In this document: in pieces, positions 10,941 through 19,732 of the stretch
How the letters are laid out: each line of letters opens with the position of its first letter
How positions within the stretch are numbered: position 1 is the stretch's first letter
Source of the DNA: Stigmatella aurantiaca DW4/3-1
GTDB taxonomy: Bacteria > Myxococcota > Myxococcia > Myxococcales > Myxococcaceae
Assembly (NCBI RefSeq): GCF_000165485.1
Contig: NC_014623.1
Location: 7,954,893 to 8,018,892 of the forward strand
Reading direction: 5' to 3'
Length of the DNA: 64,000 nucleotides
The notes under the pieces: model-generated
Told to the model about the DNA's origin: nothing
What the model saw: only the letters and a program-made list of their open reading frames with translations
Database searches by the model: none
Position numbers and translations under genes: made by a program

Positions 10941-12884
10941 TCACCCCGCGTTGAGCCACGTCTCGTAGGCGCGGAAGTCGTAGTCCCGGCCCAGGAAGTC
11001 CTTCACCAGCAGCGCGGCATCCTTGGAGCCACCGGGCTCCAGCACCGCGCGCCGGTAGGCCTGGGCAGGCTCGGGATTGAGCATGCCCTTGTCCTGGAAC
11101 ACCGTGAACAGGTCCTTCGCGATGACCAGGGACCACATGTACGTGTAGTAGATGGCCGAGTACCCATCCAAGTGGCCGAAGGAGAGGTGGAAGTAGGTGC
11201 CCTCCACGTAAGGGAAGGGCGTGTACTTGCCTTGCAGCTCGCGCACGAGCGCGGTGGTGTCCAGCCCCTTCGGCTCGCGGCGGTACAGCTCCAGGCTGAG
11301 CGCCGCGTAGAACATCTGCTGGCGCACGTGCAGGCCCTTGCCGAAGTCATCCGCGCGCCGCATGCGCTGGATGGTCTCCGCGGGGAGCGACTCGCCTGAC
11401 TGGTAGTGCTTGGCAAAGGTCTGCAACGCGCCCACGTCCCGGGCCCACTCCTCCAGCATCTGGGAGGGCGCCTCCACGAAGTCCCACTCGGTGCGGACAC
11501 CGGACAGGCCCGCCCAGCGCGTGTGGCCGCCGAAGAGGTGGTGCAGCAGGTGGCCGAACTCGTGGAAGAACGTCTCCACATCCCGGTGCAACATCAGCGC
11601 GGGCTCGGCGCCGGGCTTGGGGAAGTTGCACATCAGCACGGCCTCGGGCAGGCGGCGGTCCTGCTTGCCGGTGGCGAGGGTGAACTGGGCCGCGTGCTTG
11701 TACTTGTCCGCCCGGGGGTGCATGTCCAGGTAGAAGCGCCCCACCTGCGTCTCGCCCTGGAAGATGTCGTACGCCTCCACGTCCGGGTGCCACACGGGCG
11801 CATCCGGCAGCCGCCGGTAGCTCACCCCGAAGAGCTGGGAGGTGAGATCCAGTACGCCCTGCTTCACGCGCGTGTACTCGAAGTAGGGCCGGATCGCCTG
11901 CGAGTCGAAGCTGTACTGCTCCGCCTTCACCCGGTCATCCAGGAAGCCCTGGTCCCAGGGGTCCACCTGGCTGGCGCCCGGCTCGTCCTTGCGCTTGCGC
12001 TCCAGCAGCGTCTGGTAGTCGCGGCGGCAGCGCTCGCCGGAGGCGGCGGCGATCTTCTCGATGAAGTCCCCCGCGTTCCGCTCGCTGCGGATCATCTTGT
12101 CCTCGGTGGCGTAGGCGGCCCAGCTCGCGTAGCCCAGCAGCGTGGCCAGCTCGTGGCGCCGCTCCAGCAGGCTCTGGAGCACCGCCACGTTCCGCGGGTA
12201 GGCGCGGGAGCGGTTGGCCCGCCAGAGCTTCTCGCGCGCCGAGCCGTCCCGCGCATACGTCATGAAAGGGACCAGGTCCGGGTAGTCGGTGGTGATGCGC
12301 ACCTTGCCGTCCGGTCCCGGCGGGTGGGAACGCACGTAGTCCGCGGGCAACCCATCGAGGGCCGAGGGCGGCAGTTCCACGGTGCGCACATCGCCCCGGA
12401 TGTTGCGGTCGAACTCCTGGCCGATGCGAACCAGCTCTTCCTGGAGCGCCTTCACCCGGTTTCGGGTGGCCTGATCCCGGTCCACGCCCGAGCGCCGGAA
12501 GTCCCGCAGGAGCTTCTCCACCCACTTCCGCGTGGGCGCATCCTCCTGGGAGACGTCGAGCGAGGCGATGACGTCATAGACGCCCCGGTCGAGGGAGATC
12601 TCCGTGGCGAGGTTCTCCAGTTCCTGCTCGGACGTCTCGGCGGACTGACGCATGGCCGCGTCCGGATGGCTGTGGCGAACGACGCTGGCCCGGGCGCTGG
12701 CATCCGAGAGGGCCGCGGTGGCCTCGTCGTAGATTTCGAGGGCTTCGCGGGGGTTGCGCGGCGCGGGCAGGGACTTGAAGCGCTCGATGCCAGAGCGCGC
12801 TTTGGCCAGGGCCTCCTCGCTCGCATGGCGGAAGACCTCCGGCGGGCAGGTGACGAGGCGGGCGGCATCGGGGGTGGCAGGCAC
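10941..12884 (-). CDS. M3 family zinc oligopeptidase
   Basis: This 647-residue protein of the thimet oligopeptidase/oligopeptidase A group lacks a signal peptide and so probably acts in the cytoplasm. The zinc motif HEFGH lies in TFFHEFGHLLHHLFGG near residue 440. The third-ligand helix follows about 25 residues later (EWDFVEAPSQMLEEWARD). The fold-specific N-terminal helical part and a C-terminal SFGHLDGYSAIYYTYMW block are present. It should degrade short peptides released by the proteasome-like or secreted proteases of a predatory, protein-feeding cell. Confidence 0.94.
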   Translation of the reverse strand: MPATPDAARLVTCPPEVFRHASEEALAKARSGIERFKSLPAPRNPREALEIYDEATAALSDASARASVVRHSHPDAAMRQSAETSEQELENLATEISLDRGVYDVIASLDVSQEDAPTRKWVEKLLRDFRRSGVDRDQATRNRVKALQEELVRIGQEFDRNIRGDVRTVELPPSALDGLPADYVRSHPPGPDGKVRITTDYPDLVPFMTYARDGSAREKLWRANRSRAYPRNVAVLQSLLERRHELATLLGYASWAAYATEDKMIRSERNAGDFIEKIAAASGERCRRDYQTLLERKRKDEPGASQVDPWDQGFLDDRVKAEQYSFDSQAIRPYFEYTRVKQGVLDLTSQLFGVSYRRLPDAPVWHPDVEAYDIFQGETQVGRFYLDMHPRADKYKHAAQFTLATGKQDRRLPEAVLMCNFPKPGAEPALMLHRDVETFFHEFGHLLHHLFGGHTRWAGLSGVRTEWDFVEAPSQMLEEWARDVGALQTFAKHYQSGESLPAETIQRMRRADDFGKGLHVRQQMFYAALSLELYRREPKGLDTTALVRELQGKYTPFPYVEGTYFHLSFGHLDGYSAIYYTYMWSLVIAKDLFTVFQDKGMLNPEPAQAYRRAVLEPGGSKDAALLVKDFLGRDYDFRAYETWLNAG

Positions 12885-13036
12885 GGTTCTGCTCCTGGGA
12901 GATGGTCGTCCCCGAGGCTAATGCGACGCGCACCTGGGAGCAGCAGCTTTGACAGCGGGCTGGCCAGCACTGAACGCCAGCCCCCGCGCCAGCACGGATG
13001 TCTGCTCCCGGTGCCCCTTCCGCCCCCCCGAGACGT

Positions 13037-13840
13037 TCAGCTTCCTACAGCCTGCATGATGAGACCGGAGCCCAGCAGGGACCAGCCTCCATCGCACACC
13101 ATCATCGAGCCGGTGATGTAGGAGGCCGCGTCCGAGACGAGAAACAGGGCCAGCTGGGCGATGTCCGCCTGGGTGCCCATGCGCCGCAGGGGCAGCGCCT
13201 CGGCGATCCGCTGGCGGGAGGATTCGGAGGGGGCCAGCCTTCGCATGCCCTCGGTGTCATCGATGGGCCCTGGAACGATGGAGTTGATGCGCACCCCCGC
13301 CCCACCCCACTCGATGGCCAGCACCCGGGTGAGCATCTCCACGCCGGCCTTGGCGGCGCAGACATGTGCCTGCATCGCCGTGGGAAGGTAGGCCTGGGGC
13401 GCGGAGATGTTGAGGACCGAGGCCCCCGGCTTGCGCAGATGCTCGAAGGCAGCGCGGCAGGCGTTGAAGGTGCCCAGCACGTCGATGTCCATCACCGCCT
13501 TGAAACCATTGGAGGAGATGCCGAGCGCCGGGGCCGGGAAATTGCCCGCCGCGCCGCACACGAGGATGTCGATCTCCCCGTAGGCCTCGCGCACCGTCAG
13601 GAGGGCCTTCTCCAGGGCGGCGTAATCCCGCACATCCGCGGGGACCCCCATGGCGGTGCCGTGGGCCTGGAGCGCCTTCACCGCGCCCTCGAGCTTCTCC
13701 ACATTGCGGCCGTTGATGGCCACCTTGGCGCCCGCCTTCACGAAGTGCGCGGCGATGCCGAGGTTGATGCCACTGCTGCCGCCGGTGATGAAGGCCACCT
13801 TGCCCTGAAGCAACCCCTCCTTGAACACCCCCTCCGCCAT
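13037..13840 (-). CDS. Short-chain dehydrogenase, 2,4-dienoyl-CoA reductase-like
   Basis: This is a 267-residue Rossmann-fold SDR. The start ATG at 13840 has an AAGGAGAGA ribosome site. The cofactor motif [10 protein letters not shown] is at residues 19-28. The usual YxxxK is not present: the active-site stretch is [15 protein letters not shown] followed by EWG and [14 protein letters not shown]. That pattern is typical of peroxisomal-type 2,4-dienoyl-CoA reductases, where the Tyr is replaced but the Lys is kept. NADPH-dependent reduction of dienoyl-CoA in beta-oxidation of unsaturated fatty acids is the best guess. It is transcribed divergently from a VOC gene. Confidence 0.85.
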   Translation of the reverse strand: MAEGVFKEGLLQGKVAFITGGSSGINLGIAAHFVKAGAKVAINGRNVEKLEGAVKALQAHGTAMGVPADVRDYAALEKALLTVREAYGEIDILVCGAAGNFPAPALGISSNGFKAVMDIDVLGTFNACRAAFEHLRKPGASVLNISAPQAYLPTAMQAHVCAAKAGVEMLTRVLAIEWGGAGVRINSIVPGPIDDTEGMRRLAPSESSRQRIAEALPLRRMGTQADIAQLALFLVSDAASYITGSMMVCDGGWSLLGSGLIMQAVGS

Positions 13841-13949
13841 GGTGTCTCTCCTTGTGAATGACTCGAAAGCGGGCACTTGACCAGAAAGCCCGGAACGCCG
13901 TCCAGCGGACGAGCCGGCTTGCAGGCGTGGACCCTCTCTGACAGCGTGG

Positions 13950-14441
13950 ATGGGCATGCAAACACGGCCATTCCGCATCCTGGGCATTCAGCAGATCGCC
14001 ATCGGTGGGCTCGACAAAGGCGCCCTGCGCCGACTCTGGGTGGATCTGCTGGGGCTCCAGCCCCATGACACCTACCGCAGCGAGCGGGAGAACGTGGACG
14101 AGGACATCGTCCTTGCGGGCGCGGGCCCCTTCAAGGTCGAGGTGGACCTGATGCAGCCGATCAACCCCGAGGGGAAGCCGCGCGTCCATGACCCGGCGCT
14201 CAACCACGTGGGGCTGTGGGTGGACGACCTTCGCGCCGCGGTGTCCTGGCTGGAGGGCCAGGGCTTGCGCTTCGCCCCTGGAGGCATCCGCAAGGGCGCC
14301 GCGGGCTTCGACGTCTGCTTCATCCACCCGAAGGGCAACGAGCAATTCCCGCGCGGCGGAGAGGGCGTGCTGATCGAACTGGTGCAGGCCCCCCCCGAGG
14401 TCGTCTCCGCCTTCACGCGCTTCGCGGCGGGCAACCCCTGA
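13950..14441 (+). CDS. VOC (glyoxalase/bleomycin resistance) superfamily protein
   Basis: This 163-residue protein consists of two beta-alpha-beta-beta-beta modules. Candidate metal ligands are His/Gln in [11 protein letters not shown], Glu in [10 protein letters not shown], His in [11 protein letters not shown] and Glu in VLIELVQAP. The layout resembles methylmalonyl-CoA epimerase and lactoylglutathione lyase. A second ATG six bases downstream of the one used is equally possible. The gene diverges from the SDR across 109 bases. The substrate cannot be told from sequence. Confidence 0.82.
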   Translation: MGMQTRPFRILGIQQIAIGGLDKGALRRLWVDLLGLQPHDTYRSERENVDEDIVLAGAGPFKVEVDLMQPINPEGKPRVHDPALNHVGLWVDDLRAAVSWLEGQGLRFAPGGIRKGAAGFDVCFIHPKGNEQFPRGGEGVLIELVQAPPEVVSAFTRFAAGNP

Positions 14442-14462
14442 GAGGGCGTTGAGCCAAGACAC

Positions 14463-14803
14463 TCAAGCAAGGCGGCCCAGCACCATCCGGATCATCCCTA
14501 AGTAGGCAAAGGCTTCGCAGGACTCCTCCTTTCGCTCGTTGGTCTCGGGCCAAAAGTCGCTCTCGGCTCAACCATCTGAGTGTCCGCTCCACAATCCAGC
14601 CGCTTGGGTTGAACCACGAACCTGCGGGCGCTGTCTGTGCGTTTCACAATCTCCACCTCAACTCCAGCTTGTCGGGCAATGTGCTCGACTCGCGGTTCTT
14701 CATGAGCCGAATCCGCCCATACCTTCTGGAGCGCAGGGACGCAGGAGAGAGCATTGCGCCGAGCACATGACGCCCGGCACTTCCGTCGTCTTCTGGCTGT
14801 CAC
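14463..14803 (-). pseudogene. IS5-like transposase remnant (C-terminal part, frameshifted)
   Basis: On the minus strand KVWADSAHEEPRVEHIARQA and IVKRTDSARRFVVQPKR are followed, after a one-base frame change, by WIVERTLRWLSRERLLARD. After a second frame change comes NERKEESCEAFAYLG followed by MIRMVLGRLA and a stop at 14463-14465. This is the conserved C-terminus (DDE glutamate region) of IS5-type DDE transposases. The N-terminal half and both ends of the element are missing. It marks the left border of a lower-GC segment. Confidence 0.8.
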
Positions 14804-14964
14804 CTCCTCGTCGAGGGCAAAAGACTAGGCGAGGTCGCGCTGTTGGATGCCCGCGCGAGGGCAATCCGAAAGAGGCTCAGCACATCCTCCCCAAGTGTCT
14901 GCGCAAACTGGTGCAAAGCAGCACGCCGGAGACTCCTGGACCAGCCATGACTAGACGGTGCTGA

Positions 14965-15342
14965 TGTTCACATACACCCGAAGAAGCTGGGCCATAAGGT
15001 ATCGTGCCGCACACTCAGCCTATTAATGCGCCAAGCAGGACTTGCGTCGAGGAGCTCAGGTATGGGTAAATCACCTCCTCATTCTGCTTCGGAGCGCCTC
15101 GTCCATTTTTGCCGGTAGCTCCTTGCTTGTGATTGCTGGCATTTCACTTCACCTCAAGACTTCCACAACCAGTGACCTGCCTTCTTCAGCCCCGCCTGCG
15201 AAGCCCCCTCAGTTTCCGGCTCCTGGTGACTTCGGCGCGTACGCATACACCAGCAACAGCGCCATTCTCACCGCGTGGCAGGGTAAATTCCGGACTCTTT
15301 TGTGTGCGCCTGAAGGTTGGGATTGAAGTTTAGCAGCCAACT
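14965..15342. other. Intergenic, lower-GC spacer before the oxidase gene
   Basis: About 380 bases without a gene I can support. The base composition is clearly less GC-rich than the genes to the left. Only short frames occur. It probably holds the promoter of the oxidase gene, but I cannot point to one. The segment lies between the transposase remnant and the AGGAG ribosome site (15343-15347). Confidence 0.5.
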
Positions 15343-15354
15343 AGGAGCAAATCA

Positions 15355-17922
15355 ATGCACTGCACTGTGCGGATCTGGATGGCAGCCCTTACGTTGGGCG
15401 CGACGGCTTGCGCCTCGCAAGAAGCTCCTCTGCTTGAAACAGAAGCAAGTAATGAAGTCGGTGTGAACTCCTTGGCGCTTGGGGGCTTGCCAGCTCACGC
15501 CAAGTGGTCGGGCCTCGTTACCCTTCCGCTCGTACCTGGCGCGGCAGCCAACTTACCGGACGGCACGGTCGTCTTCTGGGCGGCGTACGACAATGACGAC
15601 TTCCGCATCCCAGGCACGAATACGGTCACTGTGTTCTTCAACCCACAGACGGGAACGCTCAGCGGGGTGCAAAACTCGAACACGGGACATGACATGTTTT
15701 GCCCGGGAACGACGAACCTGCCCGACGGCCGCATCCTCGTGAACGGAGGTAGTACCAACAACAAGACGAGCATCTACGATTGGCGTACGGGCGTATGGAC
15801 GACATCGGGGGAGATGTCAATCGCACGCGGCTATCAGGCCAATACACTGCTGGCGGATGGGAGCGTGCTCACGCTGGGCGGCTCGTGGGCCGGCGACAGA
15901 ATGCAATCCAAGGACGCGGAGGTCTGGTCGGCCGGAACCTGGCGGCGGTTGCCGCACCTAGTCCTCGATGATTCGTTCAACGCGACGGCTCCTAGCGACG
16001 CGAAATATCTCGACAATCACATGTGGCTGTTTCCCATGTCGAACGGCCGAGTTCTTCACGCTGGCCCCAGTGTGCAAATGCACTGGCTCGACCTCGTCGG
16101 CGATGGAGCCGTAGAGCCCATCGGCCCACGAGGCACCGACGCTTCATCGCTCAATGGCTCGGTGGCCATGTATGACGTCGACAAGATCCTCAAGGTTGGC
16201 GGGGCGCGCGACTATGGCTCTGATGCGGAACCGTACGCGGGACTCAATGCGACCAACACTGCTCATGTCCTCGAGCTGAACGCGGCGGGGCGCTTAACGA
16301 TCACGCAGAACGCTTCGATGACCTATGCGCGTGTGTTCGCGCATGCAGTCGTGTTGCCAACAGGCCAAGTTGTCGTCGTAGGTGGGTCAACAAGGCCTAA
16401 GCTCTTCTCCGACGATTACGCAGTGCTGGCTCCGGAGATATGGGATCCGGTAACGAGAACTTTCGCCACACTTCCCGCGCATGCCCGCGCGCGTCCATAC
16501 CACAGTGTCGCACTTCTGCTGACGGATGGGCGCGTCTTGGTTGCCGGAGGAGGCCTTGGCCCCAATGCCAGCAACGCGAACCATCCTGATTTGGAGATCC
16601 TGTCACCACCTTACCTTTTCAATAATGACGGTACTCCGGCAGCCCGTCCGGCCATTGTCAGCGCCCCCTCCAACGCGTCGCACGGCGCAACAATCAGCAT
16701 CACGACAGACCGCGCAGTCAGCTCATTCGCGCTCGTGCGCATGTCCTCAGACACGCATTCGATCAACAACGATCAGCGCCGTATTCCGTTGACCTTCAGC
16801 ACTATTGGCACGAACACCTACCAGCTCAACATCCCTGCCAACCGCAACGCCGTGCTGCCTGGTAGCTACATGCTCTTCGCGATGATGACGAGTGGTACAC
16901 CGTCCATCGCGAAGGTGATTCAGCTAGGAACCACTCTAACACCGGCGCGTCCAGCACAGCCGCCTGATACGTACGTGTGGCGCTTCTACACCAATCCCGC
17001 GACATCCGGGCGCCCAAACGCTCGTTCAGCCTATTATTACGTGGCAACCCCTACCCAGGCCCAGCCTACGCCACCCGTTGGTTACGTGCTGGATACAACC
17101 ACGCCAAGCTTCATGTTCCAGGCATGGCGCACCGGGGGCGATGGCCGGGTCGCAATTCAGCTCTGCCGCAGCGGTACCAACAGCCACTGGCTGGGCAACG
17201 GATGCAATGGTGACACGCCCGTCCAGACGTTGTTCTATGCCTATGCGGAGCCGCTGCGTGGCTCGACGAAGGTTCTCCACTATGTGAGCACTGCTTGGGG
17301 AGGCAAGCTCATCATCCCTTACACCGCCCAGACGAAGGCACAGATCGATGCTCTGGACGCGAACGCACCAACCGATCCCTGGGCGCCTTGGATCAACCGC
17401 AGTCCGAACGACAGGCTCGTACCCTTCTACGTCAGCTCCACCGTCGCGGACCGCTATGTCTGGCGCTTCTTCAGCCAACCGGGAATGAGGCCAGATGTGC
17501 GTTCGGATTATGCGTACCTAACTACACCAACGCAGACCGCACCGACAGCGCCCTATTCCTATACCCTCGATACCACAACCTACGGTGCGCACATGTTCCG
17601 AGCATGGAGCACTCCAGGGGCGGAACGAGTGCCAATTTATCACTGTCTGTCTTATGGACAGCGGCACTGGCTCGGCTACGGCTGCACGGGAGACATTCCT
17701 ATGTCCATCCTTTTCTACGCTTATCCGAATAGCACCGCCGAGGGGAACGTGAAGTCACTGCACTACCTAAGCATGCTCTGGGGTGGCAAACTCATTATTC
17801 CCTCTTACTCGGGCACAGCGGCGCAGATTGACGGGCTCGATGCTGCAACGGGGGAATGGGATGCGTGGATCAACCGAACCACCATCAACCGGCTTGTACC
17901 CTACTGGGTTGCTGGCCCTTGA
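15355..17922 (+). CDS. Galactose-oxidase-type copper radical oxidase with duplicated C-terminal domain
   Basis: An exported protein of 855 residues, with a signal peptide and possible lipobox ending at C19. A Kelch propeller is followed by an E-set (DUF1929) domain. Every galactose oxidase cofactor residue can be placed: the Tyr-Cys pair as C116 (DMFCPG) and Y160 (ARGYQ), ligands Y382-H383 (RPYHSV) and H468 (THSINNDQRRIPL), and the stacking Trp as W178 (GGSWAG). The substrate residue R330 matches R259, but Q406 is replaced by Ser in VVGGS. Residues 539-695 and 699-855 are two copies of a domain I do not recognise, each with a Cys pair around HWLGxGCxGD. It should oxidise a primary alcohol or aldehyde to give H2O2. 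Cytochrome c and Sco genes follow directly. GC is lower than in the flanks. Confidence 0.9.
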   Translation: MHCTVRIWMAALTLGATACASQEAPLLETEASNEVGVNSLALGGLPAHAKWSGLVTLPLVPGAAANLPDGTVVFWAAYDNDDFRIPGTNTVTVFFNPQTGTLSGVQNSNTGHDMFCPGTTNLPDGRILVNGGSTNNKTSIYDWRTGVWTTSGEMSIARGYQANTLLADGSVLTLGGSWAGDRMQSKDAEVWSAGTWRRLPHLVLDDSFNATAPSDAKYLDNHMWLFPMSNGRVLHAGPSVQMHWLDLVGDGAVEPIGPRGTDASSLNGSVAMYDVDKILKVGGARDYGSDAEPYAGLNATNTAHVLELNAAGRLTITQNASMTYARVFAHAVVLPTGQVVVVGGSTRPKLFSDDYAVLAPEIWDPVTRTFATLPAHARARPYHSVALLLTDGRVLVAGGGLGPNASNANHPDLEILSPPYLFNNDGTPAARPAIVSAPSNASHGATISITTDRAVSSFALVRMSSDTHSINNDQRRIPLTFSTIGTNTYQLNIPANRNAVLPGSYMLFAMMTSGTPSIAKVIQLGTTLTPARPAQPPDTYVWRFYTNPATSGRPNARSAYYYVATPTQAQPTPPVGYVLDTTTPSFMFQAWRTGGDGRVAIQLCRSGTNSHWLGNGCNGDTPVQTLFYAYAEPLRGSTKVLHYVSTAWGGKLIIPYTAQTKAQIDALDANAPTDPWAPWINRSPNDRLVPFYVSSTVADRYVWRFFSQPGMRPDVRSDYAYLTTPTQTAPTAPYSYTLDTTTYGAHMFRAWSTPGAERVPIYHCLSYGQRHWLGYGCTGDIPMSILFYAYPNSTAEGNVKSLHYLSMLWGGKLIIPSYSGTAAQIDGLDAATGEWDAWINRTTINRLVPYWVAGP

Positions 17923-18359
17923 GAAGGCTGCCGCTTGCGATTCTGCCCGTAATCGGTATCTGTGGAGTAGGTGCTGCCTTCTCTGCGGCGCGCCTGTTCC
18001 TTAGTGACGCCGTGCAGCGGGGCGAGCGCCTCTTCTCTGGTACAGAATCGCTGTCCGCACAGATTCAAGGGCAGGGGATGCCCCTGCCGGGAGAAGCCAC
18101 TCGCTGCGAGAACTGTCATTCCGATGCGCCAGTCCGCATCTCCTTCGAAACCGCAGCCCCAGTGCTCGATGCGCAGGCACTGCTCACGAAGCGCTCACGG
18201 CGCAACGGCCCCTTAAGTCACTATGACGAGAAGACATTCTGCACGCTTCTTCGGACCGGGGTAGACCCAGCCCTCATTCAGATTCAGCGAATCATGCCGC
18301 GTTACGAAATCGACGACGCACAATGCGCTGCTCTCTTCGCGTATCTGACGGGAAGGTAA
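17919..18359 (+). CDS. Membrane-anchored c-type cytochrome
   Basis: A 146-residue protein with a hydrophobic N-terminal anchor or signal (residues 3-22), one CXXCH heme site (CENCH, residues 63-67) and a probable axial Met in RIMPRYEI near the C-terminus. This is a small class I cytochrome c domain. The proposed start is TTG 17919, which overlaps the stop of the oxidase gene by four bases (TTGA). No good ATG or Shine-Dalgarno is nearer, so the start is uncertain; an ATG at 17856 would overlap more. It sits between a copper radical oxidase and a Sco protein, suggesting a role in electron transfer to or from the oxidase or in copper delivery. Confidence 0.8.
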   Translation: MRRLPLAILPVIGICGVGAAFSAARLFLSDAVQRGERLFSGTESLSAQIQGQGMPLPGEATRCENCHSDAPVRISFETAAPVLDAQALLTKRSRRNGPLSHYDEKTFCTLLRTGVDPALIQIQRIMPRYEIDDAQCAALFAYLTGR

Positions 18360-18363
18360 AATC

Positions 18364-19023
18364 ATGTCATCTCAGAACCAGTTGGGACGTCGGCAAGTCC
18401 TCCTTACAACTGGCGGCGTGGGCCTCACCTCGCTCGCGGGCTTCATATGGCACTCCGAGCGCTCAAGAGCCACCGAGATAGCGAGAGGGGCTCCCACCCT
18501 CTTCGGATCCGCTATTCCCGAAGCTACTGTGGCAAAAACTCATTATCCATTCGGGCCGGTCGAGCCGCGCCTCAATCCGCCGAGCATTAACCTGCTTGGC
18601 GCTGACGGGGCGGAGTCGGACTTACGGCTGTGGCTGACAGGAAGACCGACAGCCGTGCAACTCGTCTTCACACGATGCACCACTACATGTCCACTTCAGG
18701 GTGCCCTCTTCGCTGTGATTGCGCGCAAGCTCAAGCAAGGTGCACGCATTCTGTCAGTGTCTATTGACCCAGAACACGACACTCCAGCAGAGCTTAGCGC
18801 TTGGATGGTGCGGTTTGGTAGCAACCCCGCGTGGTACGCTGCAGCGCCTCGTGACCTGACCGGCGTAGACGTTATGTTCGACTTTCTCCGTGGGAGAACA
18901 CAGGGAATCGACCGCCACAGCGTGCAGGTGTACCTCTTCGACACCCAAGGGCGGTTGGCGTACCGCACGGCGGATATGCCGTCTCCCTTCGAAGTCGTTA
19001 GCGTACTGGATAGGCTCGCCTGA
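18364..19023 (+). CDS. Sco1/SenC/PrrC family copper chaperone
   Basis: This 219-residue protein has a Tat-like or lipoprotein-like N-terminus (GRRQVLLTTGG followed by a hydrophobic stretch) and a thioredoxin-fold domain. The copper site is complete: CTTTC at residues 105-109 and the distal His at about 185 in DRHSVQVYLFD. Sco proteins insert copper into cytochrome oxidase CuA and, in Streptomyces, into the GlxA copper radical oxidase. Its place four bases after the cytochrome gene and just behind a copper radical oxidase strongly suggests that it metallates that enzyme. GGAAGG overlapping the previous stop serves as the ribosome site. Confidence 0.92.
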   Translation: MSSQNQLGRRQVLLTTGGVGLTSLAGFIWHSERSRATEIARGAPTLFGSAIPEATVAKTHYPFGPVEPRLNPPSINLLGADGAESDLRLWLTGRPTAVQLVFTRCTTTCPLQGALFAVIARKLKQGARILSVSIDPEHDTPAELSAWMVRFGSNPAWYAAAPRDLTGVDVMFDFLRGRTQGIDRHSVQVYLFDTQGRLAYRTADMPSPFEVVSVLDRLA

Positions 19024-19128
19024 TCAAAGGACATGGGTCCACAGTACCTTGGCGCTTGGGCGGTAAAGTCCTCTCTCTTCAACACCATGCACGTGCACGC
19101 TTTCGAGCGGTATGAGCATGACTGAGCC

Positions 19129-19325
19129 TGCCCCGGTATTGGGGCTCTCCCGCCCTATGTGTGGCTGCCCGCCAGGAGCCTGCGCTTCGCCCCTCCCGAC
19201 GGGGGAAGGCACGAACCTGTCCGACAAGCAGTCAGGTTCCGCGCGGCTGCGACTTGCACGACGCCCTTGTGAATGCCTCAGAACGCGATCCGCGCGCAGT
19301 GCGGGAGAGCCCCAATACCGGGGCA
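19129..19325. repeat. MITE-like element with 25-bp perfect terminal inverted repeats
   Basis: The 25 bases at 19129-19153 (TGCCCCGGTATTGGGGCTCT followed by CCCGC) recur exactly inverted at 19301-19325, giving a 197-bp unit with no coding capacity. Each arm also contains its own CCCC…GGGG mini-palindrome. It lies directly before an IS1380-like transposase remnant. Target duplications could not be recognised. Confidence 0.6.
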
Positions 19326-19329
19326 AGCC

Positions 19330-19564
19330 CAGGTTTGCCTCCGCGACCTACATGCTGCTGAACCTACTGCGCCACTTCGGCCTGAAGGGCACCGAGTTGG
19401 CACGAGCGCAGGCAGACACCATTCGTCTGAAGCTGCTCAAGGTCGCCGTCATCGTCCGCATCAGCGTCAGCCGCGCCGTGCTCTCGCTAAACGCAGCGGC
19501 CCCAGTGAAAGACCTCTTTGCACACATCGCCCAGCAGCGACTTGAGGTCCCCACACCTTCCTGA
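19330..19564 (+). pseudogene. IS1380-like transposase remnant (C-terminal end)
   Basis: The translation includes TYMLLNLLRHFGLKGTELAR, then ADTIRLKLLKVAVIVRISVS, then RAVLSLNAAAPVKDLFAHI and a stop at 19562-19564. This resembles the C-terminus of IS1380/IS4-type DDE transposases (…TELARAxxDTxRLKLLKIGA-like). Everything upstream, including the catalytic residues, is missing or replaced by the inverted-repeat element. It marks the right border of the lower-GC segment. Confidence 0.7.
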
Positions 19565-19732
19565 CACCTTGCTGCTCTTTGACACCCTCGACGGGACTCA
19601 ACGCCGACGGGTGGATGCCACTGCCATGCCCATACGACGCGGCAGAGCCTCCATTCGCCACGCGCGGCACGCACAATCCTCTAATTGATGCCCATGCATC
19701 CGGCGCGCAACTCTTCGTGACCGCGATCCGGG
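19565..19732. other. Spacer between transposase remnant and dnaE 3' end
   Basis: Non-coding sequence that probably contains the right end of the degraded IS1380-like element. I see no terminal repeat and no clear terminator for dnaE. Confidence 0.4.

Noticed and set aside
15042-15326. Small TTG-started frame with a hydrophobic N-terminus upstream of the copper oxidase
   Set aside because: No ribosome site, no recognisable family, and low-complexity C-terminal half; it could equally be leader or promoter sequence.
19112-19330. N-terminal extension of the IS1380-like frame as a 150-residue protein
   Set aside because: The first half translates the inverted-repeat element and shows no transposase similarity; only the C-terminal part is a remnant.
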